Positions 1 through 6,829 of a stretch of DNA of 12,746 nucleotides are shown piece after piece. The notes beneath the pieces are model-generated. The model saw only the letters and a list, made by a program, of their open reading frames with translations, made no database searches and was not told the DNA's origin. The stretch comes from DATGFB01 sp032160545 (lineage in GTDB: Bacteria; Actinomycetota; Actinomycetes; Mycobacteriales; Jatrophihabitantaceae): contig JAVHVN010000013.1 of the NCBI GenBank assembly GCA_032160545.1, forward strand, positions 1-12,746, given 5' to 3'. Each line of letters begins with the position of its first letter. The stretch's first letter is position 1. Position numbers and translations under genes: made by a program.

Positions 1-705
1 CCGCCGGTCCCGCCGCAGGGGGCCGCGGAGGGCCAGCCCGGTCAGAACCATCCGACCCAGGGACTGCCGCCCTACGGGCAGCCCGGCTACCCGCAGCCGG
101 GCTACGGTCAGGGCGGTTACGGCCAGCAGCCCCCGTACAGCGGGCAGCCGTACGGGCAACCGGGGTACGGCCAGCCCGGCCCGGCGGGTTACGGGCAACC
201 GGGTTACGGCGGCCAATCGGCGTACGGCCAGCCCGGGTACGGCCAGCCCGGTCAGCCAGGCCAGCCCGGGTACGGCCAGCCCGGGTATGGCCAGACTGCT
301 TCGGCATACGGGCAGCAGGCTTATCCGCAACAGGCCTACGGGCAACAGGCCTACGGGCAACAGGCCTACGGTCAGCCCTACGGAGAGGCGCCGGCGGGCA
401 CCGGACAACCGCCGAAGCGGGGCAAGGGCCGGCTGCTCACGATTGTCGGGCTCGTGGTCGCGCTTCTTGTCGTGGCGGCCATCGCTGTCATCGCAGTGGC
501 GACCCGGACCAAACAGCTCAGCCACAGCGCGGTCGAGAAGTACATCGTTAGTCAGTACTCGGTGTCGAACGTCCAGTGCAACGGCGGCAAGAACGTCCCG
601 TTGAAGGCTGGGCGCACCTTCGGCTGCACCGGCCCCGGCAACGCGTCCTTCACCGTGACGGTCAAGTCCAACAGCGGCGACTACGAGGTGCAGCCGAACG
701 GCTGA
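1..705 (+). CDS. Tyr/Gln/Gly/Pro-repeat membrane protein with DUF4333-like C-terminal domain (5' partial)
   Basis: Frame 1 is open from the first base of the window to the TGA at 703-705, so the true start lies upstream; 234 residues are visible. Residues about 22-128 are low-complexity repeats of GYGQPG and QQAYG type with no charged residues until E129. A basic patch (KRGKGR, 139-144) is followed by one hydrophobic helix (about 145-167), giving an N-in topology. The outside part (about 168-234) carries two cysteines (C193, C209) placed for a disulfide, as in small DUF4333 domains of actinobacterial membrane proteins. I see no catalytic motif. Tyr/Pro/Gln-rich cytosolic arms of this sort are common in actinobacterial envelope proteins and may self-associate, but that is inference. 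It converges on the exonuclease gene with a 4-bp gap. The membrane topology is well supported; the family name is moderately sure. Confidence 0.8.
   Translation, partial: PPVPPQGAAEGQPGQNHPTQGLPPYGQPGYPQPGYGQGGYGQQPPYSGQPYGQPGYGQPGPAGYGQPGYGGQSAYGQPGYGQPGQPGQPGYGQPGYGQTASAYGQQAYPQQAYGQQAYGQQAYGQPYGEAPAGTGQPPKRGKGRLLTIVGLVVALLVVAAIAVIAVATRTKQLSHSAVEKYIVSQYSVSNVQCNGGKNVPLKAGRTFGCTGPGNASFTVTVKSNSGDYEVQPNG
328..372 (+). repeat. 15-bp tandem repeat, three units (QQAYG)
   Basis: Three consecutive 15-bp units (CAACAGGCCTACGGG) run in frame through the membrane protein gene. Units one and two are identical and the third differs only at its last base. Each encodes Gln-Gln-Ala-Tyr-Gly. The wider low-complexity stretch (about 70-390) holds more degenerate copies of TACGGCCAGCCCGGG. 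Because the unit is a multiple of three, slippage would change the number of peptide repeats without shifting the frame. Confidence 0.85.
691..704. terminator. Short hairpin at the convergent gene ends
   Basis: CAGCCG and CGGCTG (691-696 and 699-704) form a perfect 6-bp inverted repeat around an AA loop. It overlaps the stop codon of the membrane protein gene and lies just past the 3' end of the converging exonuclease gene. No T-run follows on either strand, so it is at best a weak or bidirectional terminator. Confidence 0.25.
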
Positions 706-709
706 ATGG

Positions 710-1618
710 TTACTCGCCCAGTGCCCTCGCGACTGCCTTCTGCAGCCGGCCCACCGAACTTGCGATGCCCAGTTGATCGACCAGTGCGGCAAGGCGTCGA
801 TCGTCAGGTGGTCGCTCGGGTAGGGCGTCGTCGAGTGCTGGCAGCTGCACGTCGGTCCGCCCCCGTACGGCCGCGGGAGCGACGACGAGATACCGGGCGG
901 CGGCCCTGACGCGCCCCGCGGCCCCGGCCGGGAAGCCGTCGTCACCGCGCTCGGCCGCGAGCACAATGTCCTCTACCGACCCGAACCGCGCGACGAGCGC
1001 CGCGGCGGTCTTCTCACCGATGCCGGGGACGCCCGGCAGGCCGTCGCTCGGGTCGCCCCGCAACACGGCGAAGTCGGCGTAGCGCTCCGCCGGGACACCG
1101 TACTTGGCCAGCACCTCCGCCGGACCCATCTCCTCGAGTTTCGCGATGCCCTTGCCCGTGTACAGCACCGTCACCCGGTCGGTCGCGAGCGCCAGCAGGT
1201 CGCGGTCGCCGCTGACCACGTCCACGGTGGCCTGGTCGCGCACGGCCAGCGTCGCGATGACGTCGTCGGCCTCGAAACCCACCGCGCCGGCCGCGGCGAG
1301 CCCCAGCGCGCCGAGCACGTCGAGCAGTACCGGTACCTGCGGAGACAGCGTGTCGGGCACCGCCTCGGCGCCGTCGGGTGCGACGCGGTGCGCCTTGTAC
1401 GACGGCACGAGTTCGACGCGGAAGGCGGGCCGCCAGTCGAGATCCAGGCAGGAGACGAACCGCCGGGGCCGTCGCCGCTCGATCAACGCGGCCGACATGT
1501 CGAGGTACCCCCGGATTGCGTTGACCGGGCGACCATCGGGCGCGGTGATCGACTCCGGCAGCGCGTAGTACGCGCGGAAGTACAGGTTCGCCGCATCGAT
1601 CAGCATCAACTCGCTCAT
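710..1618 (-). CDS. Stand-alone 5'-3' exonuclease (PolA N-terminal/FEN family)
   Basis: A flap/5' exonuclease of 302 residues with no polymerase domain. It is expected to remove 5' ends, flaps or RNA primers during replication and repair. The metal-binding acidic residues are present: D8 (LIDAANLYFRAYYAL), E116/D118/D119 (FEADDVIATLA), D138/D140 (SGDRDLLAL) and D189/D192 (LRGDPSDGLPG). A helix-hairpin-helix (GVPGIGEKTA, about 196-205) follows. Its length matches stand-alone actinobacterial members such as Rv2090 of M. tuberculosis. I chose ATG at 1618 because TACGGT lies exactly 7 nt upstream (leaderless arrangement) and because related proteins begin only a few residues before the first Asp. 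An in-frame GTG at 1627 with GAGG upstream is the alternative (305 aa). It lies 22 bp downstream of the lacI-type gene on the same strand and may also be read through from it. Confidence 0.9.
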   Translation of the reverse strand: MSELMLIDAANLYFRAYYALPESITAPDGRPVNAIRGYLDMSAALIERRRPRRFVSCLDLDWRPAFRVELVPSYKAHRVAPDGAEAVPDTLSPQVPVLLDVLGALGLAAAGAVGFEADDVIATLAVRDQATVDVVSGDRDLLALATDRVTVLYTGKGIAKLEEMGPAEVLAKYGVPAERYADFAVLRGDPSDGLPGVPGIGEKTAAALVARFGSVEDIVLAAERGDDGFPAGAAGRVRAAARYLVVAPAAVRGRTDVQLPALDDALPERPPDDRRLAALVDQLGIASSVGRLQKAVARALGE

Positions 1619-1625
1619 GCGCGGC

Positions 1626-1631
1626 ACCGTA
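1626..1631 (-). promoter_or_regulatory. Candidate -10 (TACGGT) for a leaderless exonuclease transcript
   Basis: On the minus strand TACGGT fits the actinobacterial -10 pattern TANNNT and ends 7 nt before the ATG at 1618. That would put the transcription start on or next to the start codon. It sits directly after the stop codon of the upstream LacI-type gene. I see no clear -35. Confidence 0.45.
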
Positions 1632-1640
1632 ACGCCTCGC

Positions 1641-2654
1641 TCAGCCTGCCGAGCGTGACGCGTCGGTCGAACCGCGGATCACCAGTTCCGTGGGCAGTAC
1701 CACCGCATCAGGCTGGACGTCCGCACGGCCGATCGCTGCGAGCACCCGGGTGGTGATGTCGAGTGCCTGCTCGGCCACCGGCTGTCGCACTGTCGAGAGG
1801 TCCATGACCTCGGCGTTCACCTGATCGTCGAACCCCATCACCGCGATGTCCTCCGGCACTCGCAAACCGGCGCGGCGGATCGTGCGTAACGCGCCGTACG
1901 CCATCTCATCGGATTCGGCGAACAGCCCGGTGGGCGGTTCGGCCAGCTCGAGCAACCGGCGGGTCGCGGCGCTACCGCCATCGACGGTGAAGTATCCCAG
2001 CACCTCGAGGGCCGGGTCGGGCTCGACGCCGGCTGCGCGCAGGGCGTCGCGGTAGCCGTCGCGCCGGTGCAGGGGAGGGGTGAAGCGCATCGGGTCGTCG
2101 GTGTCGCCGCCGATGAGCGCGATCCGCCGACGACCGAGCGACAGCAGGTGCTCGACGGCCATGCGTGCCGCGGCGACGTCGTCGATCTGTGACGAGTGGA
2201 ACCCGGAGCGTTCGAGTCCGAGCAGGCCGACCGGGGTGCCGAGCGCCGCAAGGGCCTCGAACTCGTCGTCGGAGAGCACGAGGCTGACGACGAGCACCGC
2301 ATCGACGCGCTTGCGCATCGGCATGACATCGAAGAACCGGTTTCGGCCGTCCTCGTCCCCGAGGTTGTACAGCAGCAGGTCGAATCCGGCGCGGCGCAGA
2401 GCGGTCTCGACGGTGTCGATCACTTCGGCGAAGAACCACCGGTTCACGAAGGGGACGACGACCCCCACGGTGGCGGTCCGCCCGCTGGCGAGCCGTGCGG
2501 CGAACGGGGAGGCGACGTAGTTCAGCTCTGCGGCGGCGGCGAGCACCCGCTCACGCGTGGCGGGTGCGACGTCCGGCAGATCGCGCAGAGCCCGCGACAC
2601 GGTTGCGATCGACACGCCCGCGTTGCGCGCGACATCCTCGATGCTCGCGACCAT
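1641..2654 (-). CDS. LacI/GalR-family transcriptional regulator
   Basis: A full-length LacI-family repressor of 337 residues. The N-terminal helix-turn-helix covers residues 4-24 (SIEDVARNAGVSIATVSRAL). The hinge helix (about 47-59, AARLASGRT) carries the leucine that inserts into the operator minor groove. A periplasmic-binding-protein-like effector domain spans about 62-330 (begins VGVVVPF; GGDTDDPMRF; MGFDDQ; TVRQP). The effector is probably a small polar molecule, not identifiable from sequence. ATG at 2654 is preferred because it gives the standard start just before the HTH; longer in-frame readings run antisense through the amidohydrolase gene. No Shine-Dalgarno is visible, but TACTTT lies exactly 7 nt upstream. 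The gene is divergent from the amidohydrolase gene (54 bp between starts), so it may control that gene and itself. Confidence 0.95.
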   Translation of the reverse strand: MVASIEDVARNAGVSIATVSRALRDLPDVAPATRERVLAAAAELNYVASPFAARLASGRTATVGVVVPFVNRWFFAEVIDTVETALRRAGFDLLLYNLGDEDGRNRFFDVMPMRKRVDAVLVVSLVLSDDEFEALAALGTPVGLLGLERSGFHSSQIDDVAAARMAVEHLLSLGRRRIALIGGDTDDPMRFTPPLHRRDGYRDALRAAGVEPDPALEVLGYFTVDGGSAATRRLLELAEPPTGLFAESDEMAYGALRTIRRAGLRVPEDIAVMGFDDQVNAEVMDLSTVRQPVAEQALDITTRVLAAIGRADVQPDAVVLPTELVIRGSTDASRSAG

Positions 2655-2661
2655 GGTCAAG

Positions 2662-2667
2662 AAAGTA
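2662..2667 (-). promoter_or_regulatory. Candidate -10 (TACTTT) for leaderless lacI-type gene
   Basis: Minus-strand TACTTT matches TANNNT and ends 7 nt before ATG 2654. With no ribosome binding site in between, this points to a leaderless mRNA. Confidence 0.5.
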
Positions 2668-2676
2668 CCGCCGACG

Positions 2677-2688
2677 GGCCGCGCGGCC
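2677..2688. promoter_or_regulatory. Perfect 12-bp palindrome, candidate LacI-type operator
   Basis: GGCCGCGCGGCC is an exact palindrome with a central CG, the symmetry typical of LacI/GalR operators. It lies in the 54-bp divergent spacer, where it would cover the -35 region of both the regulator and the amidohydrolase promoters. Short GC-only palindromes are frequent in such DNA, so the assignment rests on position and symmetry only. Confidence 0.35.
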
Positions 2689-2708
2689 GCGCTGGCAGAC
2701 TCGCAGCA

Positions 2709-4301
2709 ATGCGCACCCTCTACCGCAACGGCAGGATCTACACCCCGGCCGTGCATGAGGCCACCGCATTCGCGGTCGAGGACGGCGTGATCACCTGGGT
2801 CGGCCAGGACGACTCCGTCGGGGCGCTCACGGCCGCCGAGACCGTCGACCTGGCCGGCGCATTCGTCACCCCGGCCTTCGTCGATGCGCATGTCCACACC
2901 ACGGCGACCGGCCAGTCACTCACCGGTCTCGACCTCCGCACGGCAGCCTCGGTGCGCGACGTCCTCGACGCGGTCGAACGCGCGGCCCGGGACGGCGGCG
3001 GCCGGCCCATCGTCGGTGCCGGCTGGGACGAGACGCACTGGCCCGAGGGGCGCCCGCCCACGTCCGCCGAACTCGACCGGGCGTCGTACGGGGGAGCGGT
3101 CTACCTGGCGCGGGTCGACGCCCACTGCGCCGCGGTTTCCTCCGCGCTGATGGCCACGGTGCCCGGCCTGGCCGCCCGCACCGGCTATCGGCCCGACGGG
3201 ACGTTGACGCGGGAGGCACACGACGCGGCTCGCACCGCGTCCCTCCAGGCGCTCACGCCGGGCCGGGTCCGCGACGCGCAACGGGTCGCACTGCGCAACG
3301 CGGCGGCGCACGGGATCGGGTCCGTCCACGAGATGGCCGGCCCGGCGATCTCGTCAGAAGGCGACCTGGGTGGCCTGCTCGACCTCTCCGGCGCCGAAGA
3401 CCTGCCCGAGGTCATCGGCTACTGGGGCGAGCTGTTCGGCATCGACACCGCACGCGAGCTCGGCGCGACCGGCGTCGGTGGCGACCTGTTCTGCGACGGT
3501 TCCCTGGGCTCGCACACCGCGGCGCTGCGCGAGCCGTACGCCGACCGGCCCGAGACGTCCGGTGCGCTGCGCTTCGAGACCGCCGAGCTCGCCGAGCATC
3601 TGGTGCGCTGCGCGGAGGCAGGCCTGCAGGCCGGGTTCCACGCCATCGGCGACGCGGCGATCGACCAGGTGCTCGACGCCGTCGACCAGGCCACCCAGCG
3701 GCTCGGACGCAACGCCGGCGCGGGGCAGCGCCTCGAGCACGCCGAGTACGTCCGCGACCCAAACCGGCTGGCCGCCTCGGGCATGTTCGCATCGATGCAA
3801 CCGGCGTTCGACGCGCTGTGGGGCGGCACCGACGAGATGTACGCGCGGCGCCTTGGTCCGCACCGCGCCATGGCGCTCAACCGGTTCGCCGGGTTGGCCG
3901 CCGCGGGCGTCCCGCTGGTCTTCTCCTCCGACTCCCCGGTGACGGCGACCGGACCCTGGGCCGCGGTCCGGGCGGCCGCCTATCCGAGCGACCCGGGAGC
4001 GGCGATCAGCCCGCGGTCGGCGTTCCTCGCCCACACCCGGGCCGGATGGCGAGCCGCAGGCCGCGACGGCGAGGGCGTCCTCGGGCCGGGCACCCCGGCC
4101 ACGTTCGCCGTCTGGCAGGCCGGCGAGCTCGGTGTCGACGCACCTGACGAGAGGCTGGCTCGCTGGAGCACCGACCCCCGCGCCGCAGTCTCCGGCCTGC
4201 CGCTGCTCATCCCGGGCGCACCCCTGCCGCACTGTTTGTCGACGGTCGTCCGGGGCGTCGAAATCCACCGTGCGGACCCCGAAGGGCGATACGGCGGCTG
4301 A
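2709..4301 (+). CDS. YtcJ-like metal-dependent amidohydrolase (amidohydrolase 3 family)
   Basis: A 530-residue protein of the amidohydrolase superfamily, YtcJ/N-substituted formamide deformylase branch. Members hydrolyse C-N bonds in small amides; the substrate here is unknown. Seen: an N-terminal beta-sandwich (1-55), the metal motif H61-V-H63 (FVDAHVHTT), AGWDETHWPE at 104-113, CDGSLGSHTAALREPY at 262-277, GFHAIGDAA with H311, RLEHAEY with H344 and SSDSPVT with D408, then a C-terminal sandwich strand. Where many YtcJ-like proteins have Lys four residues before the DGSLGS aspartate, this one has D259. The length is normal and there is no signal peptide, so it is cytosolic. The ATG at 2709 begins a typical MRTLYRNGRI start; a longer frame would overlap the divergent regulator. 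No Shine-Dalgarno; CAGACT at 2696-2701 lies 7 nt upstream as a weak -10. It stands upstream of lnt-ppm1. Confidence 0.92.
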   Translation: MRTLYRNGRIYTPAVHEATAFAVEDGVITWVGQDDSVGALTAAETVDLAGAFVTPAFVDAHVHTTATGQSLTGLDLRTAASVRDVLDAVERAARDGGGRPIVGAGWDETHWPEGRPPTSAELDRASYGGAVYLARVDAHCAAVSSALMATVPGLAARTGYRPDGTLTREAHDAARTASLQALTPGRVRDAQRVALRNAAAHGIGSVHEMAGPAISSEGDLGGLLDLSGAEDLPEVIGYWGELFGIDTARELGATGVGGDLFCDGSLGSHTAALREPYADRPETSGALRFETAELAEHLVRCAEAGLQAGFHAIGDAAIDQVLDAVDQATQRLGRNAGAGQRLEHAEYVRDPNRLAASGMFASMQPAFDALWGGTDEMYARRLGPHRAMALNRFAGLAAAGVPLVFSSDSPVTATGPWAAVRAAAYPSDPGAAISPRSAFLAHTRAGWRAAGRDGEGVLGPGTPATFAVWQAGELGVDAPDERLARWSTDPRAAVSGLPLLIPGAPLPHCLSTVVRGVEIHRADPEGRYGG

Positions 4302-4333
4302 GCTTGCACGGGCGGTTCACGGCGGTCGTCGGG

Positions 4334-4339
4334 GATACT
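4334..4339 (+). promoter_or_regulatory. Candidate -10 (GATACT) for leaderless lnt
   Basis: GATACT matches four of six TATAAT positions and ends 6 nt before ATG 4346, with no Shine-Dalgarno in between. It suggests that lnt-ppm1 can be transcribed independently of the upstream amidohydrolase gene. Confidence 0.4.
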
Positions 4340-4345
4340 GGCTCG

Positions 4346-5962
4346 ATGAGCGGCGACGGGGCGCAGGCCCGCACCGGGTTGCCGCCGTTCCGTGCCCGAT
4401 GGGCGGCGTTGCTCGCACTCGCAGGCGGTGCCCTCGGTGCGATGGCGTTTCCCGCGTTGGGGTGGTGGCCGCTCGCGTTCGTCAGCGTCGCCCTGCTCAG
4501 TGTCGCCGTACACGGCCGTCGCAGCCGCACCGGTGCCTGGATCGGTTTCGTGTACGGCGCGGCGTTCTTCGGCCCGCTGCTGCACTGGACCGGTGTCTAT
4601 GTCGGGCCCGTCCCATGGCTGATCCTTGCTGCCGCCGAGGCCGGGTTCCTCGCCGCGCTCGGCGCGGTCCTTCCGCTGGTTCAGCGGCTGCGCTTCGCTC
4701 CGTTGTGGGTGGCGTCGGCCTGGGTCCTACAGGAAGCGCTGCGTGACCGGCTGCCGTTCGGCGGGTTCCCCTGGGGACGACTCGCGTTCAGCCAGTCGAC
4801 CTCGCCGCTGCGCTGGTTCGCCCGCGCCGGCGGCGCGCCGCTCGTCACCTTCGCCGTCGCGCTCAGCGCGGCGGCGCTGTGGTGGGCGGCCGACCGGATC
4901 CGTGCGGATTCCCGCGGCGGGCGTCGACTGGCAGCCCTCGGTCTGCTGGTGGCGCTCGCGGCGCCGGTGGCGGGCTGGATCACCGATGCCGCCGCCTCGT
5001 CGCTGGCACCCCCTTCGAACCGGCCGAAACTCACCGTCGCGCTCATCCAAGGCAGCGTTCCGGACCGCGGCCTGGCCTTCGAGGACCGCGCCCGGCAGGT
5101 GCTCGACAACCACATAGCCGAGACGCTCACGCTCGCTGCCGATATCGACGCCGGCCGGGCCGCTCGGCCCGACCTCGTCATCTGGCCCGAGAATGCGTCC
5201 GACGTGGACCCGTTCGTGGACGCCACCGCCTACCGGGAGATCGACGCGACGGTGAAGCGCATCGGCGTGCCGGTGCTCGTCGGCGCGATCCTGCAGGGCC
5301 CCGGCGCCGATCACCGCCGCAACGCCGGCATCCTCTGGTCGCCGACGTCGGGGCCCGGCGCGCAGTACATCAAGCGCCACCCGGTGCCGTTCGGCGAGTA
5401 CATCCCGCTGCGCAGCATCGCCAAGGTGGTGAGTTCCGCCGTCAATCTCGTGCCGCAGGACATGGTGGCCGGCTCGGGCAACGGTCTGCTCACGGGCGGT
5501 CCGGTGCCCATCGGCGACGTCATCTGCTTCGAGGTGGCCTACGACGGGCTGGTGCGCTCGTCGGTGTCGGCCGGTGCCCAACTGCTGGTCGTGCAGACCA
5601 ACAACGCCACATTCGGGCACACTGCCGAGACCTACCAGCAGCTCGCGATGAGCCGGCTGCGTGCGGTCGAGACCGGCCGGACGGTGCTGCAGGCAGCGAC
5701 GACAGGCAAGTCGGCGATCATCGACTACGAGGGCCGGGTCGTCGCCGAGTCAGGTGCGCTGTTCACCCCGGCCGTGCTGGAGGCCTCGGTGCAGCCGTCG
5801 ACCCACAAGACGCTCGCGGTGCGAGTCGGTTCGGTGCCTGAGTATGTATTGGCGGCCTTCGCGCTCGGCGGCATTCTCTACAGTGCTGTGCCGCTGCGAA
5901 GGCGCCGCGATCGCACGGCGCAGGACGCTCGGCACGACGAAGAGGAGATGGTGACCACGTGA
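4346..5962 (+). CDS. lnt: Apolipoprotein N-acyltransferase
   Basis: Catalyses the last step of lipoprotein maturation, N-acylating the lipid-modified N-terminal cysteine, at the cytoplasmic membrane. It has 538 residues. Several hydrophobic helices fill about 20-215, followed by an extracytoplasmic nitrilase domain (about 228-480) and a last membrane helix (about 497-516). The catalytic triad is visible: E282 (IWPENASDVD), K343 (YIKRHPVPFGEY) and C394 (DVICFEVAYDG). ATG 4346 is chosen because a -10-like GATACT sits 6 nt before it. TTG 4304 in the same frame would add 14 residues without a better ribosome site. In M. tuberculosis Lnt and Ppm1 domains are joined in one protein; here the lnt stop overlaps the ppm1 start by 4 nt (GTGA), so translation is coupled. 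The charged C-terminal tail (RRRRDRTAQDARHDEEE) is cytosolic and could contact Ppm1; that last point is inference. Confidence 0.96.
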   Translation: MSGDGAQARTGLPPFRARWAALLALAGGALGAMAFPALGWWPLAFVSVALLSVAVHGRRSRTGAWIGFVYGAAFFGPLLHWTGVYVGPVPWLILAAAEAGFLAALGAVLPLVQRLRFAPLWVASAWVLQEALRDRLPFGGFPWGRLAFSQSTSPLRWFARAGGAPLVTFAVALSAAALWWAADRIRADSRGGRRLAALGLLVALAAPVAGWITDAAASSLAPPSNRPKLTVALIQGSVPDRGLAFEDRARQVLDNHIAETLTLAADIDAGRAARPDLVIWPENASDVDPFVDATAYREIDATVKRIGVPVLVGAILQGPGADHRRNAGILWSPTSGPGAQYIKRHPVPFGEYIPLRSIAKVVSSAVNLVPQDMVAGSGNGLLTGGPVPIGDVICFEVAYDGLVRSSVSAGAQLLVVQTNNATFGHTAETYQQLAMSRLRAVETGRTVLQAATTGKSAIIDYEGRVVAESGALFTPAVLEASVQPSTHKTLAVRVGSVPEYVLAAFALGGILYSAVPLRRRRDRTAQDARHDEEEMVTT

Positions 5963-6720
5963 GCACCCCGCCCCCATCGGACCCGCGAGTGCTCGTCATC
6001 ATCCCCACGTACAACGAGCTCGAGAACCTGGAACCGATCACCACTCGCGTGCTCGACGCAGTGCCGACCGCCGATGTCCTGATCGTGGACGACGCGAGCC
6101 CCGACGGCACCGGCAAGCTCGCCGACGAACTGGCCGACGAGAACCCGCGGCTGCACGTCCTGCATCGCACCGCAAAGGCGGGGCTGGGGGCGGCCTACAT
6201 CGCGGCCTTCGACTGGGGCCTGGACGCGGGGTACGACGTCCTGGTCGAGATGGACGCGGACGGTTCGCACGCGCCCGAGCAGCTGTCCCGGCTGCTCGAC
6301 GCCATTGGCTCGGCCGATCTCGTGCTCGGATCGCGCTGGATTCCGGGTGGGACGGTCGTCAACTGGCCGTGGCGGCGCGAGGCGCTGTCGCGCGGCGGCA
6401 ACCTGTATACCCGGCTCGCGCTCGGCATCGAGCTGCACGACGCAACCGGTGGCTACCGCGCCTTCCGGCGCGAGGTGCTCGAGGGCATCGACTACTCGGC
6501 CGTCGCCTCGCAGGGCTACTGCTTCCAGGTCGACCTGGCGTGGCGGGCGGTCCGCGCCGGCTACCGGGTCACCGAGGTCCCGATCACCTTCGCCGAACGC
6601 GAGCGTGGCGAGAGCAAGATGAGCGGCTCCATCGTGCGCGAAGCGCTGCTTCGGGTCACCCGCTGGGGGGCTGTGCACCGCACCCAGCAGATCCGGGGCG
6701 CGTTGGCCCGCCGGCAGTAG
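5959..6720 (+). CDS. ppm1: Polyprenol monophosphomannose synthase (GT2 family)
   Basis: Transfers mannose from GDP-mannose to polyprenyl phosphate on the cytosolic face of the membrane. The product is the donor for outer mannosylation of lipoglycans (LM/LAM type) and for protein O-mannosylation. It has 253 residues, a GT-A fold and no membrane helix. Motifs: VIIPTYNE (13-20), VDDASPDGT (43-51), the metal/nucleotide DXD motif in EMDADGSH (97-104), GSRWIPGG (124-131), GGYRAFRREV (164-173) and ERERGESKMSG (213-223). GTG 5959 overlaps the lnt stop in GTGA and has AGAGGAG at 5941-5947. The lack of a membrane anchor together with coupling to Lnt suggests that Lnt anchors it, as shown for the split mycobacterial pair. 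It converges on rbpA. A dolichol-phosphate mannosyltransferase annotation would describe the same family. Confidence 0.95.
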   Translation: MSTPPPSDPRVLVIIPTYNELENLEPITTRVLDAVPTADVLIVDDASPDGTGKLADELADENPRLHVLHRTAKAGLGAAYIAAFDWGLDAGYDVLVEMDADGSHAPEQLSRLLDAIGSADLVLGSRWIPGGTVVNWPWRREALSRGGNLYTRLALGIELHDATGGYRAFRREVLEGIDYSAVASQGYCFQVDLAWRAVRAGYRVTEVPITFAERERGESKMSGSIVREALLRVTRWGAVHRTQQIRGALARRQ

Positions 6721-6758
6721 GACAGCGCGTCGAGGGCGCGGTCGGACGGCGATGACAA

Positions 6759-6797
6759 CAGCGCCGATGCTCGACATGGAGTCGAACACCGGCGCTG
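6759..6797. terminator. Long imperfect hairpin between ppm1 and rbpA (bidirectional terminator candidate)
   Basis: CAGCGCCG (6759-6766) pairs with CGGCGCTG (6790-6797). Inside, TG/CA and then TCGAC/GTCGA (6771-6775 and 6781-6785) continue the stem around a 5-nt loop. That makes 15 base pairs with two mismatches in 39 nt. It is centred in the 109-bp gap between convergent ppm1 and rbpA. Neither side has a run of T, which is usual for actinobacterial terminators, so it may stop both transcripts. Confidence 0.6.
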
Positions 6798-6829
6798 CCG
6801 GTTGATCGTGGTGCAGTTGCGCTGGGCGA

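Noticed and set aside
1..390. Repetitive 5' region as a CRISPR array or mobile repeat
   Set aside because: The repeats are in frame, encode a Tyr/Gln/Gly/Pro peptide and lack unique spacers of constant length.
2196..2708. Long in-frame extension of the amidohydrolase upstream of ATG 2709
   Set aside because: It runs antisense through the DNA-binding domain of the LacI-type gene and adds sequence foreign to the family. The family N-terminus begins at 2709.
2655..2897. In-frame N-terminal extension of the LacI-type regulator
   Set aside because: It overlaps the start of the divergent amidohydrolase, and LacI proteins begin directly before the HTH.
3354..4268. Large open frame on the minus strand inside the amidohydrolase gene
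   Set aside because: It is an open frame caused by high GC, Arg/Gly/Ala-rich with no family pattern, opposite a gene with all catalytic motifs.
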